A stretch of DNA of 64,000 nt from Streptomyces sp. NBC_00287 (lineage in GTDB: Bacteria > Actinomycetota > Actinomycetes > Streptomycetales > Streptomycetaceae), in NCBI RefSeq assembly GCF_036173105.1, contig NZ_CP108053.1, positions 9,362,001 through 9,426,000 on the forward strand, read 5' to 3'. A program made the position numbers and the translations under genes. Within the stretch, counting starts at the first letter, position 1. Each line of letters begins with the position of its first letter. The notes below the pieces were generated by a model. The model saw nothing but the letters and a program-made list of their open reading frames with translations, was not told the origin of the DNA and did not search any database. This document shows positions 8,865 to 17,332 of this stretch, piece by piece.

Positions 8865-8984
8865 TCAGACGGCCTTGGGCGGGTTGGGGACTCCGGGGCC
8901 ACCATCCGGGGTGGGCGGGGGCGGCGGGGGTGCAGGTTCACCGGGAAGCCCGTCGCCGCCGTTGCTCTGCACGATGTGAGCCAC
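8865..8984 (-). CDS. 39-residue Pro/Gly-rich peptide, candidate precursor for the adjacent methyltransferase
   Basis: A GTG start with GAAGGAGAG directly upstream opens a 39-residue peptide: MAHIVQSNGGDGLPG, then a six-proline run, then TPDGGPGVPNPPKAV. It has only two Asp residues (11 and 27), each followed by Gly, the step most prone to aspartimide formation and the preferred PIMT context. It has no Cys, no Ser/Thr-rich core and no known leader motif. It sits three bases upstream of the PIMT-like gene. Its role as a RiPP precursor is inferred from context; it could also be a coupling leader peptide. Confidence 0.55.
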   Translation of the reverse strand: MAHIVQSNGGDGLPGEPAPPPPPPTPDGGPGVPNPPKAV

Positions 8985-9100
8985 AGTCTCTCCTTCGTCA
9001 GTGTTCTCTGAAACCCGTCCGGCGGTTGACGGTCATGCGGTCGACCAAAACGGGGTCTCGCTCCGCCCCGGCCGCTCGACCTGTCCAGGGTTCGGGGAGC

Positions 9101-9126
9101 CGGGGCGGGCACTGGGACCCGCCCCG
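9101..9126 (-). terminator. Probable rho-independent-type hairpin after the DUF6415 gene
   Basis: A 9-bp perfect GC stem (CGGGGCGGG paired with CCCGCCCCG) with an eight-base loop lies about 100 bp past the DUF6415 stop and before the peptide gene. There is no T run, as is usual in Streptomyces. It would separate the two minus-strand units. Confidence 0.45.
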
Positions 9127-9224
9127 CCAGAGGCTTGCGGTCCTCCGGCGGGACGGGCGTTCATGGGTGCGACCCTGTCCCTGCGGTCGCCGTGGGCCCC
9201 TTCACGCCGGGGAGGCGCCGCCGG

Positions 9225-9725
9225 TCAGCGGATGCGGACGGTGTTGGCGCAGCCGTCGTGGATCCGGTCGGAGAAGGACACTCCCCCGGAGGGGCTGGCC
9301 TGGCCGTACGGGTGCGTCGCCTCGCCCGGCCTGATGGGCTGGTCGCAGGCCAGGCACATCCGCACGCCGGTCAGCGTCTCGTAGTGGTCGCACAGTGCCA
9401 GCAGCGACCGGCCGAGTCTGCGCACGTGCGCGGCAGCGTCGTAAGGCATCAGCCCGGGGCCGGCGCTCAGCTTCCCCCGCGCCTCGCCGACGCAGGCGAG
9501 CGCACAGTAGCGAGGCACGTCGTCGGCGGGCAGTCGTGCCGCGACCTGCTCGATCTCGGGGATGATCAGCTGCATGTGGCCGCGCAGCAGGCCGGTCAGC
9601 GTCTCCAGCGTGCTGCGCTCGGTGGGGGTCACGTCGGGCGGGAGCACCTCGGCGACGCTTGCACGCATCGTGGTGATGTCCGCCGGCGGCGCGCTCGTGC
9701 CCTCACCGCTCTCGGTGGCGTTCAT
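9225..9725 (-). CDS. DUF6415-type protein
   Basis: A 166-residue helical protein. It has a long central amphipathic region (LETLTGLLRGHMQLIIPEIE), a Cys pair in YCALACVGEAR, and a C-terminal CLACDQPIRPGE...DGCANTVRIR segment whose Cys residues could form a small metal site. It resembles DUF6415 proteins, annotated in Streptomyces as natural-product-associated and often beside XRE regulators. The start ATG overlaps the stop of the upstream gene (ATGA). Biochemical role unknown. Confidence 0.6.
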   Translation of the reverse strand: MNATESGEGTSAPPADITTMRASVAEVLPPDVTPTERSTLETLTGLLRGHMQLIIPEIEQVAARLPADDVPRYCALACVGEARGKLSAGPGLMPYDAAAHVRRLGRSLLALCDHYETLTGVRMCLACDQPIRPGEATHPYGQASPSGGVSFSDRIHDGCANTVRIR

Positions 9726-10261
9726 GACGCTTCCTCGCCGTCCTCGTCGGCGAGGACGCCTCCCACCATGGCCACGGTCAGCACGTCCGATACCTGGCAC
9801 AGCTTGCCCGGCCGGCTCACGGGCACCGCCCAGTACGAGAACAGCGTGCCTTGGTCCAACTCCGTGAGGTCGGGGCGGGGGACGCCAAGGTAGGTGCCCT
9901 CCCCGAGGCACTGGGCGGCGGGCGCCCTCCACTCCTTCGCGGTGCCCGGCGGTACGAGGGCGTAGTAGCGCCGGCCGTCGGGGTCGTGGATGACCGGGCC
10001 CCCCTGCATGTGCCTCGCCAGCCGCCGGGCCACGACGGACACGTCATGGCTGGCGAACGCGTGGTGGGCGACGGCCGCGGGGATGCGGACCGCGTCGAAG
10101 AGCCGTCCCAGCGGGATGAGGGCGAGCCTGGCGGCGCTGCTCCACTCCCGGTGCGGTGCCGCGGGCGAGGGGTGCGCGGAGGCGAGCCACTCCTGAACCG
10201 TTCCGGTGGGCGACGGACTTGCTGCTGTCCAGGCCCCTCCGAGGGCCCTATGGTTCGTCAT
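9722..10261 (-). CDS. Conserved Streptomyces hypothetical protein
   Basis: A 179-residue soluble protein. Features are an LALIPLGRLFDAVRIP strand-loop, VARRLARHMQGGPVIHDPDGRRYYALVPPGT and a late TYLGVPRPDL...FSYWAVPVSRPGKLC. Very similar proteins with the order plG-rFDAVR, GPVI-D and YYaLVPPGT sit in front of DUF6415 genes in other Streptomyces (from memory, not checked). It is the first gene of a unit with DUF6415, linked by a four-base ATGA overlap, and is divergent from the XRE gene across a 204-bp intergenic region. Confidence 0.55.
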   Translation of the reverse strand: MTNHRALGGAWTAASPSPTGTVQEWLASAHPSPAAPHREWSSAARLALIPLGRLFDAVRIPAAVAHHAFASHDVSVVARRLARHMQGGPVIHDPDGRRYYALVPPGTAKEWRAPAAQCLGEGTYLGVPRPDLTELDQGTLFSYWAVPVSRPGKLCQVSDVLTVAMVGGVLADEDGEEAS

Positions 10262-10465
10262 GTCGACGCTCCCTCACTGGTTTGAGCGTTGACCACTCCC
10301 GGGGCCGATCGCCGCGGTCGCCGGGGCTGATCTGTTATGCATCGAGATTCGTCGCTTGGGCGCAACTCGGGGATGACCGGCGGGTGTTACCGAGGCGGAA
10401 ATACACTCGTTCCTGGTTCGGTACGGCGCGATGAAGCGCATACGATCACACCGGAAGTTGGCCCC

Positions 10466-11911
10466 ATGGACGCCATCACCCCCGGCCCGCTCGCCCCCGA
10501 GGTCCTCGATCGAGGAGACGTCAAGCGAGCCCTGGCAGAGCACGACTTCTCGGCGGCCTTCTCACTCATGAAGAAGTGGGGCGGCCTGTCGCAGAACCGG
10601 ATCGCGGCGGCCTGCCAACTCACGCCAGGCAAGGTTTCCACGATCATCAGTGGGCAGCAGCAGATCACCAGCTTCGACGTGATCTGCCGCATCGCCGACG
10701 GGCTACGCATTCCCGGGCGCATGGTCGGGCTCGCCGACCGGCCGTGGGAGAGACAGCCAGATACCCCGGACCCCCCAACGCCGCCAGCCGCACGGACATC
10801 CGATGACGCCCCCTGGGAACCCGTTGCGACCGTAGGCCTGGCCGCAGATCTGACCAGGAGCGATCTCATGATGGACCGCCGCGCAGCTACGCGCGCCCTC
10901 ACCAGCGCCGCCCTGTCCGGCGCCGCGCTGCTCGACTCCCTGGAAGGCTGGCTCCAGCCCACGCCAGCCGCCGCACCCGCGCGCCGACGTGGGCGCATCG
11001 GTCAACGCGAAGTCCGCGAACTGGAGACCACGGCGCGCGCCTTCCGGGCGTGGGACCACAAGTTCGGCGGAGGCCTTCGCCGCAAGGCTGTCGTCGGACA
11101 GCTCAACGAGGTTGCCAGTCACCTGGAAGAACACCAGGCACCGGACGTCGAGCGCGGTCTCTGCCAGGTGATGGCCTTCCTCAGCGGCACGGCTGCCACG
11201 ATGGCGTGGGACTCAGGCCTCCAAAAGCAGGCCCAGAGCTACTACATGCTGGCGCTGCGCGCAGCTCACGCCGGCAACGACTCTGCGTTCGGGGCCAACG
11301 TCCTGGCTGGCATGGCCCGGCAGATGCTGTACCGAGACCGCCCGCAGGATGCCCTCGAACTCGTGCACCTGGCGCAGAAAGGTGCAGGGAAGATGGCGGG
11401 CGCGCGGGTGCGGGCCATGCTCCATACCCGGGAGGCCTGGGCGTATGCGGCCATGGGGCGCGCCTCGGCATTCAAGCGGGCCACGGGCGAGGCGACCGAA
11501 GCGCTCACCGACGCAGACGGGAGCGAAGACCCGTACTGGATCGCTTACTTCGGCGAGGCCGAGCTGGCAGGCGTCACCGGTGGCCGTTTGCTGGATATGG
11601 CCCGCACCGATCCGCAGCAACACGCTGAGCCCGCCGCACAGAGCATCCGTGGCGCACTGGCGAGCCGCGGCACCGAGGCAGGCCGCAGCTACGCCCTGGA
11701 CTTGATCGGCCTGGCCGAATGCCACTTCCTCATGGGCGATGTGGCAGGGGCCGTCGAGCAGACGCACCTTGCAGTCGACGCTGCGGCACGCACCCAGTCC
11801 AGCCGGGTCCGGGCCCAGTTGGGCCAGCTCTACCCGTACACGGTGGGTCGGTCGGCTTCGCGTACGGTCAGCGAAGCGCGGGCGAGTATCCGCGAACTGT
11901 TGTCGAGCTGA
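10466..11911 (+). CDS. XRE-family regulator with long TPR-like C-terminal domain
   Basis: A 481-residue regulator. Residues 10-85 hold an XRE helix-turn-helix (LMKKWGGLSQNRIAAACQL, GKVSTIISGQQQITSFDVICRIADGL). From about residue 150 the protein is an all-helical repeat region (AQSYYMLALRAAHAGND, ALELVHLAQKGAGKM, REAWAYAAMGRASAFKRATG) like the sensor part of Streptomyces regulators that work with small peptides or nucleotide-sensing partners. ATG 10466 is chosen as the codon just before the conserved part; no strong site is visible. The SLOG-like gene starts nine bases after its stop, so they form an operon. Confidence 0.75.
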   Translation: MDAITPGPLAPEVLDRGDVKRALAEHDFSAAFSLMKKWGGLSQNRIAAACQLTPGKVSTIISGQQQITSFDVICRIADGLRIPGRMVGLADRPWERQPDTPDPPTPPAARTSDDAPWEPVATVGLAADLTRSDLMMDRRAATRALTSAALSGAALLDSLEGWLQPTPAAAPARRRGRIGQREVRELETTARAFRAWDHKFGGGLRRKAVVGQLNEVASHLEEHQAPDVERGLCQVMAFLSGTAATMAWDSGLQKQAQSYYMLALRAAHAGNDSAFGANVLAGMARQMLYRDRPQDALELVHLAQKGAGKMAGARVRAMLHTREAWAYAAMGRASAFKRATGEATEALTDADGSEDPYWIAYFGEAELAGVTGGRLLDMARTDPQQHAEPAAQSIRGALASRGTEAGRSYALDLIGLAECHFLMGDVAGAVEQTHLAVDAAARTQSSRVRAQLGQLYPYTVGRSASRTVSEARASIRELLSS

Positions 11912-11920
11912 AGGAGCGAC

Positions 11921-12406
11921 GTGACCACCATCGCTGTCACAGGGCACATGGACCTGACCGACTCCAGCGTCCCCCTGGTCCGCGACGCCCTGCGGGAGAC
12001 GCTCAGGCCATACGCCGACAACCTCACTGGCGTCTCGTGCATCGCCAAGGGCTCGGACTCCCTGTTCGCCGAGGTCGTGCTGGACCTCGGTGGACGCTTG
12101 GTCGCCATCATCCCCTCGAAGGACTACCGGCAGAACAAGGTCAAGCCGGACCACGTAGAGACCTTCGACCGGCTCTGCGCTGCTGCTGCCGAGGTGGTGA
12201 TCCTGGAACACGAGAGTGCGAACCGCTCGGCGTACGAGGATGCCAACCGCGCGCTGCTGAAGCGTGCCGATCGGTTGGTGGCGGTCTGGAACGGCGAACC
12301 TCCCAGCGGCAAAGGCGGCGGCACCGCGGATACCGTCCTGGAGGCGCGCGATGCTGGCCTCCCTGTCGACGTCGTGTGGCCCGGCCGGGCTGAGCGTCGA
12401 GCCTGA
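11921..12406 (+). CDS. SLOG/Rossmann-like nucleotide-binding protein
   Basis: A 161-residue alpha/beta protein that starts IAVTGHMDLTD, then GVSCIAKGSDSLFAEVVLDLGGRLVAIIP, ADRLVAVWNGEP and GKGGGTADTVLEARDAGLPVDVVW. This layout (GH-dl, aKGaD, GGTaD) is typical of SLOG-superfamily or DprA/LOG-like folds that bind nucleotide ligands. Genes of this kind regularly sit behind XRE-TPR regulators in Streptomyces. The GTG start has GGAG six bases upstream, and a strong hairpin follows its stop. Confidence 0.65.
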   Translation: MTTIAVTGHMDLTDSSVPLVRDALRETLRPYADNLTGVSCIAKGSDSLFAEVVLDLGGRLVAIIPSKDYRQNKVKPDHVETFDRLCAAAAEVVILEHESANRSAYEDANRALLKRADRLVAVWNGEPPSGKGGGTADTVLEARDAGLPVDVVWPGRAERRA

Positions 12407-12416
12407 CGACGATTGA

Positions 12417-12442
12417 GCCCCTGCTGCCGGAGCAGCAGGGGC
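12417..12442 (+). terminator. Strong GC hairpin ending the XRE-SLOG operon
   Basis: A perfect 10-bp stem (GCCCCTGCTG with CAGCAGGGGC) and a six-base loop lie 11 bases after the SLOG stop. No T tract follows. Confidence 0.7.
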
Positions 12443-12580
12443 CGGGTTTCACCCTCCGCCTGGCCGCGGGTGACATGCGCTCCAGACTGGCCCCACTCGC
12501 CGACCCAGGCACCTGGAGAGGGCGACGGACGCGGCACGGCAGGGCACACAGCAACTGGCTGAAAGGGAACGGGGAGCGGC

Positions 12581-13549
12581 ATGACTACGGGGGGATGGGG
12601 GCCGGGAGGCGGTCCGGGTCAGTCTGGCGGCAGCTCACCGGGAGGCCCGGGCGGCTGGGGCGCCGGTTACGGGCGATCGCAGGGCGGCCCGTACGGTCCG
12701 CCACCACCGAATCCGGGCCCGTACCCGAACCAGCCTTCGTACCCCTACGGCCCCCAGCCCACGAGGCCCGCCGCCCGGCGTCGGCGCGGCTGCCTGTCGT
12801 TGGGCTCTCCCTTCGGGCTTGTCGGCGCGATCCTGCGTTCCGCGCACCGCGTTGCCGCCAGGCTCTTCGCGCAGGAGGGGGAGGGCAGGATCGAGGACCG
12901 CACCGTGGACCGCGTCCAGCTGGCCCGCACGGTGCTCGGTGCCGCCGCAACCATCGCCCTGATCCTCGCCTACAACGTGGATCCGGACCGCTGGGAGGAT
13001 GCGGCGTACGGCGGTGCCGCCCAACTCATCGTCGCCCCGTTCGTGCTGATCATCGCCGCGCCCCTGGTCATCATCGGATTCATCTACTACGCGCCCCCGC
13101 ACCTGCGGCCGCATCTGCGTTCTCGGCTGCGCGCTCCGCTCAAGGCGGTCGGCTGGTACGTGCTGACGTTGGTCGTCATCGGCGCAGTCCTCGTCCCGAC
13201 GGCCCTGATCGTCGACGCCGACGACGGGAAGAGCTGGTGGGAGTACGCACTGGCCGTCGCCTCGCTGATCGTGATCGTGTGGGGCTTTCCCTTCTTCTTC
13301 ATGGCGTCGCTGTACTCGGCCCGCAGTGCCTTCAACAGCGCCCAGGTCCACCCGATGCTTCCGCCCGTCCTGACCCTGATGCTGGTGTGGGTGTTCGCGG
13401 CCTTCAGTCTGATCGGCGACGGCATGCCGGGGGGTCCGCCCATCGTCCAGTTCTGCTCCACGCTGGGCGGGCCTCTGTCGGTGACCGCTGTCTCGGTGTG
13501 GGAACTGCGGCGGATGAGGACCCGTTTCGGCGTCACCCTGCGCGCCTGA
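12581..13549 (+). CDS. Multi-spanning membrane protein with Gly/Pro-rich N-terminus
   Basis: A 322-residue protein. Residues 1-65 are a disordered Gly/Pro/Tyr tail (GGWGPGGGPG..., YPYGPQP) as in many actinobacterial membrane proteins. Hydrophobic segments follow near residues 115-130, 145-168, 185-205, 218-240 and 260-280 (for example LIVAPFVLIIAAPLVIIGFI). No transport or enzyme motif is seen; function unknown. The ATG is preceded by GGGGAGCGGC. Confidence 0.65.
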   Translation: MTTGGWGPGGGPGQSGGSSPGGPGGWGAGYGRSQGGPYGPPPPNPGPYPNQPSYPYGPQPTRPAARRRRGCLSLGSPFGLVGAILRSAHRVAARLFAQEGEGRIEDRTVDRVQLARTVLGAAATIALILAYNVDPDRWEDAAYGGAAQLIVAPFVLIIAAPLVIIGFIYYAPPHLRPHLRSRLRAPLKAVGWYVLTLVVIGAVLVPTALIVDADDGKSWWEYALAVASLIVIVWGFPFFFMASLYSARSAFNSAQVHPMLPPVLTLMLVWVFAAFSLIGDGMPGGPPIVQFCSTLGGPLSVTAVSVWELRRMRTRFGVTLRA

Positions 13550-13649
13550 ACCGGCTTCGGGCCCCGCTCCCGGGTGAAGCGCGGGCCTTCGGTGAGGGGG
13601 TGTGAGGGTTCTCAGGGACAGAGCCAGGCGTGCCTGCCGGGGGTTTGGC

Positions 13650-14315
13650 TGGGTGGTTCAGCACTCACAGGTCGGGCCGTTACTCGTACGGGTACTTCAG
13701 CGAGTCCGCCCTCCGCCCGTTCGATGTCGGCGATCGTCAGCTCCGGCATCCGCAGTGGGGCCGGCGTCATCTCGGTCGAGGTCGGCTGGGCGTTGGCAGG
13801 CAGCCACTGCTGCGGCTTCCACGCCGCTGCCGCTGTGCAGCGGCGGCGTGGGGCCCTGCGGGTAGACCTCCGCAATCCCCGGCACCCAGCGCAATGGCCG
13901 ACGGCTTTCCCACAGCGGTCAGCCGCGACAGCAACTCCGGGCGGGTGCAGACGCAGGCCGGCCGTTCACCCTGAGCGTCGTGGTGCGCCCCGGGATGACG
14001 AACAGCGGCCTGGCCCGTTGGGTGGCGACGACGTTCTGCGGTGTGTCCCGACGCTCATTGCCGGTCGCGTCCGGTATCGCCACGGTCCGTGCGTCCAGGA
14101 CGGCGACGAACCCCGCCCGGCCGCCGAGCGGGGAGACGTCGCAGGTGCCGGGGTGTCCGCGCTGGCGGCCAGGACCAGTGAGGCGATGAACTGCCGGATC
14201 GGTTCGGTGAGTTCGGTCATCTGCTTGCACACGGCCGCGTCGCTGGGGCGTTCGTAGCCCCGGCGCAGCTTTTCCTGGTCGGGGCACGGCGTCGAGGCGG
14301 AGCGAGCCGAAGGCG
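13650..14315 (-). pseudogene. Pyridoxamine 5'-phosphate oxidase (PPOX)-type flavoprotein, multiply frameshifted
   Basis: Three frames together give a PPOX-type protein. Around 14300-14170 is KLRRGYERPSDAAVCKQM and an IRQFIA...LVLA segment. Around 14150-13950 is the core CDVSPLGGRAGFVAVLD, TVAIPDATGNERRDT, FVIPGRTTTLRVNGR. Below 13900 are GKPSALRWVPGIAEVYPQ and remains of the C-terminus. Two frame changes (near 14160 and 13940) and probable small losses make it non-functional. PPOX proteins bind FMN and reduce small substrates. Confidence 0.6.
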
Positions 14316-14593
14316 CTGCCGGCAAGGGGCGTCGTCAGGCCCCCGACCTTGGGCAACTGCCACTGGCTGGAGCGCCCCTGCCTCACCGTCGCCTGCGCCG
14401 GTCGCGATCATGTGTCCCGAAGTCGACAACATCCCCGTCACCCCTACCGCGAACAACTCACTGCCCAGCGCACAAGCTGAACAACCCCCGCTGCACTGCC
14501 GCGAGGTTGAGTCCGTTGCCCGCGTTGTCCTGGACCGCGCCTCCGCACCCGGTTCCCCCACCGGGGCCGCGGTCCAGCCGGCTCATCCGTAGT

Positions 14594-15970
14594 TCAGTCG
14601 CAGCAGTCGCAGCAGCACTTGCATGGGTTGCAGCAGCCCCCGCCACTGCAGCAGCCGTCGCCCGGATCACCACCGGAACCACCGGACCCCCGGCCGCCCC
14701 CGCCCGAACCGCCGGAGCCACCGGAGTTGCCGCCGCTCGGTCCGCCGGACCAGCCGTCGCCCCCGGAACCGTCCCGGCCGGAACCGTCCCGGCGAAAAGT
14801 GCCGCTGCGATTGCCGTCGCCGAGCTGCCAGGGCTCTGCGTCATCCGGGCCGGCGTCTTCGGTGCAGGTGCAGCAGTTGAAGCACAACCTGCAATCGCGG
14901 CACAACTCGCGCCACTGGCCGCACCGTCGGCACTGCTCCTCAGAGGGCCGGCCCGACGCCATCGAGGGGGCTTCCGCGGCCGTGCCGGTGAGCGCCGCGA
15001 CGCCGCAGCCCGTGCCCGTGCCGGTCCCCGGGAGGGTTTGCACCGCCGGACGGCGTCCCGGCCAGTCAAGCAGACGCGGGCCCCGTGCCTGGTGGCGGTG
15101 CTGGTGGTGACGATGCCGGGGATCGAAGACGCGGTCGACGGCGCGCTCCAGCTCGCCGCCCAGCAGCGCCCGTGCCAGCCGCCCGTCGACGAATTCGGCG
15201 TCGGACAAGGCGAGTCGGATCCCATGGACTGCGTCGTCGCACAGCCGACGCACCTCGGTGCGGTCGGCGCCGGTCACGGTGATCGGGTTCCACGCGCCGA
15301 CCGCCGCGTCCGCGTCCAGATCCTCCACCGCGTCGAGCAGATGCGCCAGCCGGCCGAACAAGTGGCCGGCCTCCGCGAGCGGCTCGGCGTTAGTCGGGCG
15401 GCCGGCGAGGACCGCAGTGTGCGCGAAGGCGGCGGCGGTTGCCGTCTCCGTCGGTTGCGTGACCGTCAGAAGCGAGTCGCCCGGGCCGGTCAGCCGCTCG
15501 ATCTCCGACTGCCGTTCGACCGCGCGGAGCAGCACCGCGGTGTCGAAGCCGAGCCGTTCGCCGCCCGCGGCACCGGCACGCTCCCAGCCGTGGGCAATCC
15601 TCCGCGCCGCCAGCGTCACCGGGCGGCGGCCCAACAGGCCGTCGCCGTCGGCCACATGGTCACGCATTTTCGCCGCAGCCAGCACCAGCGACACCGTCGC
15701 CGCCAGCCGGGCGCCCTCACCCTGCGCCACGTCCGCCGACCGCATCCCGCGCAGCGGACACGGACCGGCGCCTCGCCGCCAGTCGCCGCTGCGCTCCGAC
15801 TGCGCCTCGGTCAGCACCGAGACGATCAGGCCGTCGTAATTGGTGGCCACCCGGGCGAACTGCCCGTACTCGCCGCGCAACGCCAGGCACAGCCCGCACA
15901 TATGCGCCATCCACTCGGTGCGCATGCCCTCGCCCAGGCGATGACGGCATGGCCTGATGATTCCGAACAT
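14594..15970 (-). CDS. DUF5685-family protein with Cys-rich C-terminal tail
   Basis: A 458-residue protein. Residues 1-290 match DUF5685: MFGIIRPCRHRLGEG, HMCGLCLALRGEYGQFARVATNYDGLIVSVLTEAQ, a C-LR-M loop, LAATVSLVLAAAKMRDHVADGDG and LFGRLAHLLDAVEDLDAD...NPI. The pattern recalls an all-helical, isoprenoid-synthase-like scaffold, but its activity is unknown. The tail is unusual: a CRRCG...CRDCRLCFNCCTCTED cluster near 345, a Gly/Ser-rich linker, and a last 21 residues with 11 Cys (CCSGGGCCNPCKCCCDCCD). It could bind several metal ions or be a substrate for modification. The ATG has no strong site, but the conserved N-terminus fixes it. Confidence 0.7.
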   Translation of the reverse strand: MFGIIRPCRHRLGEGMRTEWMAHMCGLCLALRGEYGQFARVATNYDGLIVSVLTEAQSERSGDWRRGAGPCPLRGMRSADVAQGEGARLAATVSLVLAAAKMRDHVADGDGLLGRRPVTLAARRIAHGWERAGAAGGERLGFDTAVLLRAVERQSEIERLTGPGDSLLTVTQPTETATAAAFAHTAVLAGRPTNAEPLAEAGHLFGRLAHLLDAVEDLDADAAVGAWNPITVTGADRTEVRRLCDDAVHGIRLALSDAEFVDGRLARALLGGELERAVDRVFDPRHRHHQHRHQARGPRLLDWPGRRPAVQTLPGTGTGTGCGVAALTGTAAEAPSMASGRPSEEQCRRCGQWRELCRDCRLCFNCCTCTEDAGPDDAEPWQLGDGNRSGTFRRDGSGRDGSGGDGWSGGPSGGNSGGSGGSGGGGRGSGGSGGDPGDGCCSGGGCCNPCKCCCDCCD

Positions 15971-16336
15971 CGACTATCTCCCCCGTAGACACAGCTGCCA
16001 GGACACAGCCCGACGGGCGACATGCTAAAGCCTGCACGTACAAACGTTTGTCCTGCGGTCCTGTCGCGCTGCCTTCACGGGGCGAGGTCCAGACTGCCAA
16101 CCCACCCACACCGGTTGACGGCCCGTCCAACCCACGACGAAGGTAGGACCGCATAGCCTCAAAACGAGATCACCGAGTGGCCGTCAATACACCACTCCAG
16201 AGCACGTGACCGCAGCATCTTGGGGCTGATCGACAGCATCGGGCAGCGGATGCAAGCTTCTCTGAACTAGCTATCGCTACTCGGGGCTCTGGCTAAACCG
16301 CTGGCAGCTGGGTCCTCGCCGGGCAAAGATGCAGCC
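15971..16336. other. Intergenic region with a 12-bp palindrome
   Basis: This region divides the minus-strand DUF5685 gene from the plus-strand DUF6000 gene. It must hold both promoters. The only clear structure is the palindrome at 16040-16051; no gene is supported. Confidence 0.5.
16040..16051. promoter_or_regulatory. Perfect 12-bp palindrome, possible operator
   Basis: ACAAACGTTTGT is an AT-rich perfect palindrome about 70 bp upstream of the DUF5685 start in otherwise GC-rich DNA. The position suits a dimeric repressor; no regulator can be named. Confidence 0.35.
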
Positions 16337-16960
16337 ATGCGCTATCCCAACACCGACCCCGAGCTCAGGGACCTGGTCCGACGATTCGTCACGCCCGGCC
16401 GCCGGTACATGCGGCTGGGTGGAAGCTCGCTGCGGTTGAGCGGGCCTGAGCGCGACCTGTTCGTGAGGGAGCTGGTCCAGGCTGCCGGGGAGATCACTCC
16501 CGTTGAACTCGGCATCCTTTTCGAAGGCGGTTGGCGAGAGCGTAGGACTGCCTCCTGGCTGGTTGCTGTAGCCGGCAGGACCGAGTTCCGCAGCCGCATC
16601 GGCGAACTCCTGCTGGCCAGCGGAGGCCCCGGCGGCGGGGCCTACTGCATCACGCTTGCCACCTTCGGCACCAGCGCGGACGCCGATCTAGTCTGCAGAT
16701 ACCTTGATCGCTGCTTGCCTCAACCCGACCTCGTCTACGACCAGATCGTTGCTCTCAGCACACTGCTTCACCTCGATGCCGTCCTTGGGACCGAGCGAGC
16801 ATCCCCCTACCTTGCCGCCGGTGGCCTGTGGCAGCAGTGGACCGATGCCACGCCGAACCTGTTGCGGGATCCGCAGGAGTACCGGCAGGTCGTGGACCAG
16901 CTCTGCTCCTTCGCCAGCGAGTGCGCTCAACTCTTTGCCAGAATGGAGACCAGGCACTGA
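16337..16960 (+). CDS. DUF6000 family protein
   Basis: A 207-residue protein with the DUF6000 pattern: ELRDLVRRFVTPGRRYMRLG, LF-RELVQAAGEITPVELGILFEGGWRERRTASWLVAV, GGAYCITLATFGTSADADLVCRYLDRCLPQPDLVYDQ and a final LWQQW segment. The family has unknown function and occurs beside SMI1 or immunity-like genes in Streptomyces. No strong ribosome site is visible; ATG 16337 agrees with the family start. Confidence 0.7.
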   Translation: MRYPNTDPELRDLVRRFVTPGRRYMRLGGSSLRLSGPERDLFVRELVQAAGEITPVELGILFEGGWRERRTASWLVAVAGRTEFRSRIGELLLASGGPGGGAYCITLATFGTSADADLVCRYLDRCLPQPDLVYDQIVALSTLLHLDAVLGTERASPYLAAGGLWQQWTDATPNLLRDPQEYRQVVDQLCSFASECAQLFARMETRH

Positions 16961-17015
16961 GCCTCCCGACCTGACCGCTGGACGCCGACTGCTCCGGTCC
17001 CCTCGGTAGGGTCTG

Positions 17016-17286
17016 GGGGGGCCGTAGTCGACCTCGATAGCGCGCCGGCGGATGTAGTCGACCAGCAGATCGCGGATATCGCGGTTGCGTACCTGGTGGT
17101 GGTCGACCAGGTCGTCGACGGACTGGCGGCCACGGATACTGGGGTCCTGCAAGGTCTGCGGGACCCAGGCCGGCAGGACGCCCATGTCGCGCAGCAACGG
17201 CCCGAAGCCAGGGATCCCGCATCCGGGATGGACTTTGCCGTAGTGCACCAGCGCGGCCGGGGTGAGGTCGGCCAGGGCGCGATCCC
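17016..17286 (-). pseudogene. Site-specific integrase-like fragment cut by the IS605-type element
   Basis: The minus strand reads DRALADLTPAALVHYGKVHPG, then IPGFGPLLRDMGVLPAW, SIRGRQSVDDLVDHHQVRNRDIRDLLVDYIRRRA and IEVDYG, where the similarity ends. This resembles the central part of actinomycete integrase-like proteins. It has no start: its upstream edge coincides with the right end of the IS200/IS605 element at 17287, so the element probably inserted into or next to it. The assignment is from resemblance only. Confidence 0.4.
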
Positions 17287-17332
17287 TTGAAGTTCTCCCC
17301 TCCCTTCGTAAGCTCAGGAAGGGGATTTCCGC

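Noticed and set aside
7731..9011. A 426-codon open frame opposite the PIMT-like gene
   Set aside because: Antisense shadow of the methyltransferase and the peptide gene.
14507..15988. A 493-codon plus-strand frame
   Set aside because: Antisense of the DUF5685 gene, whose minus-strand frame carries the conserved family blocks.
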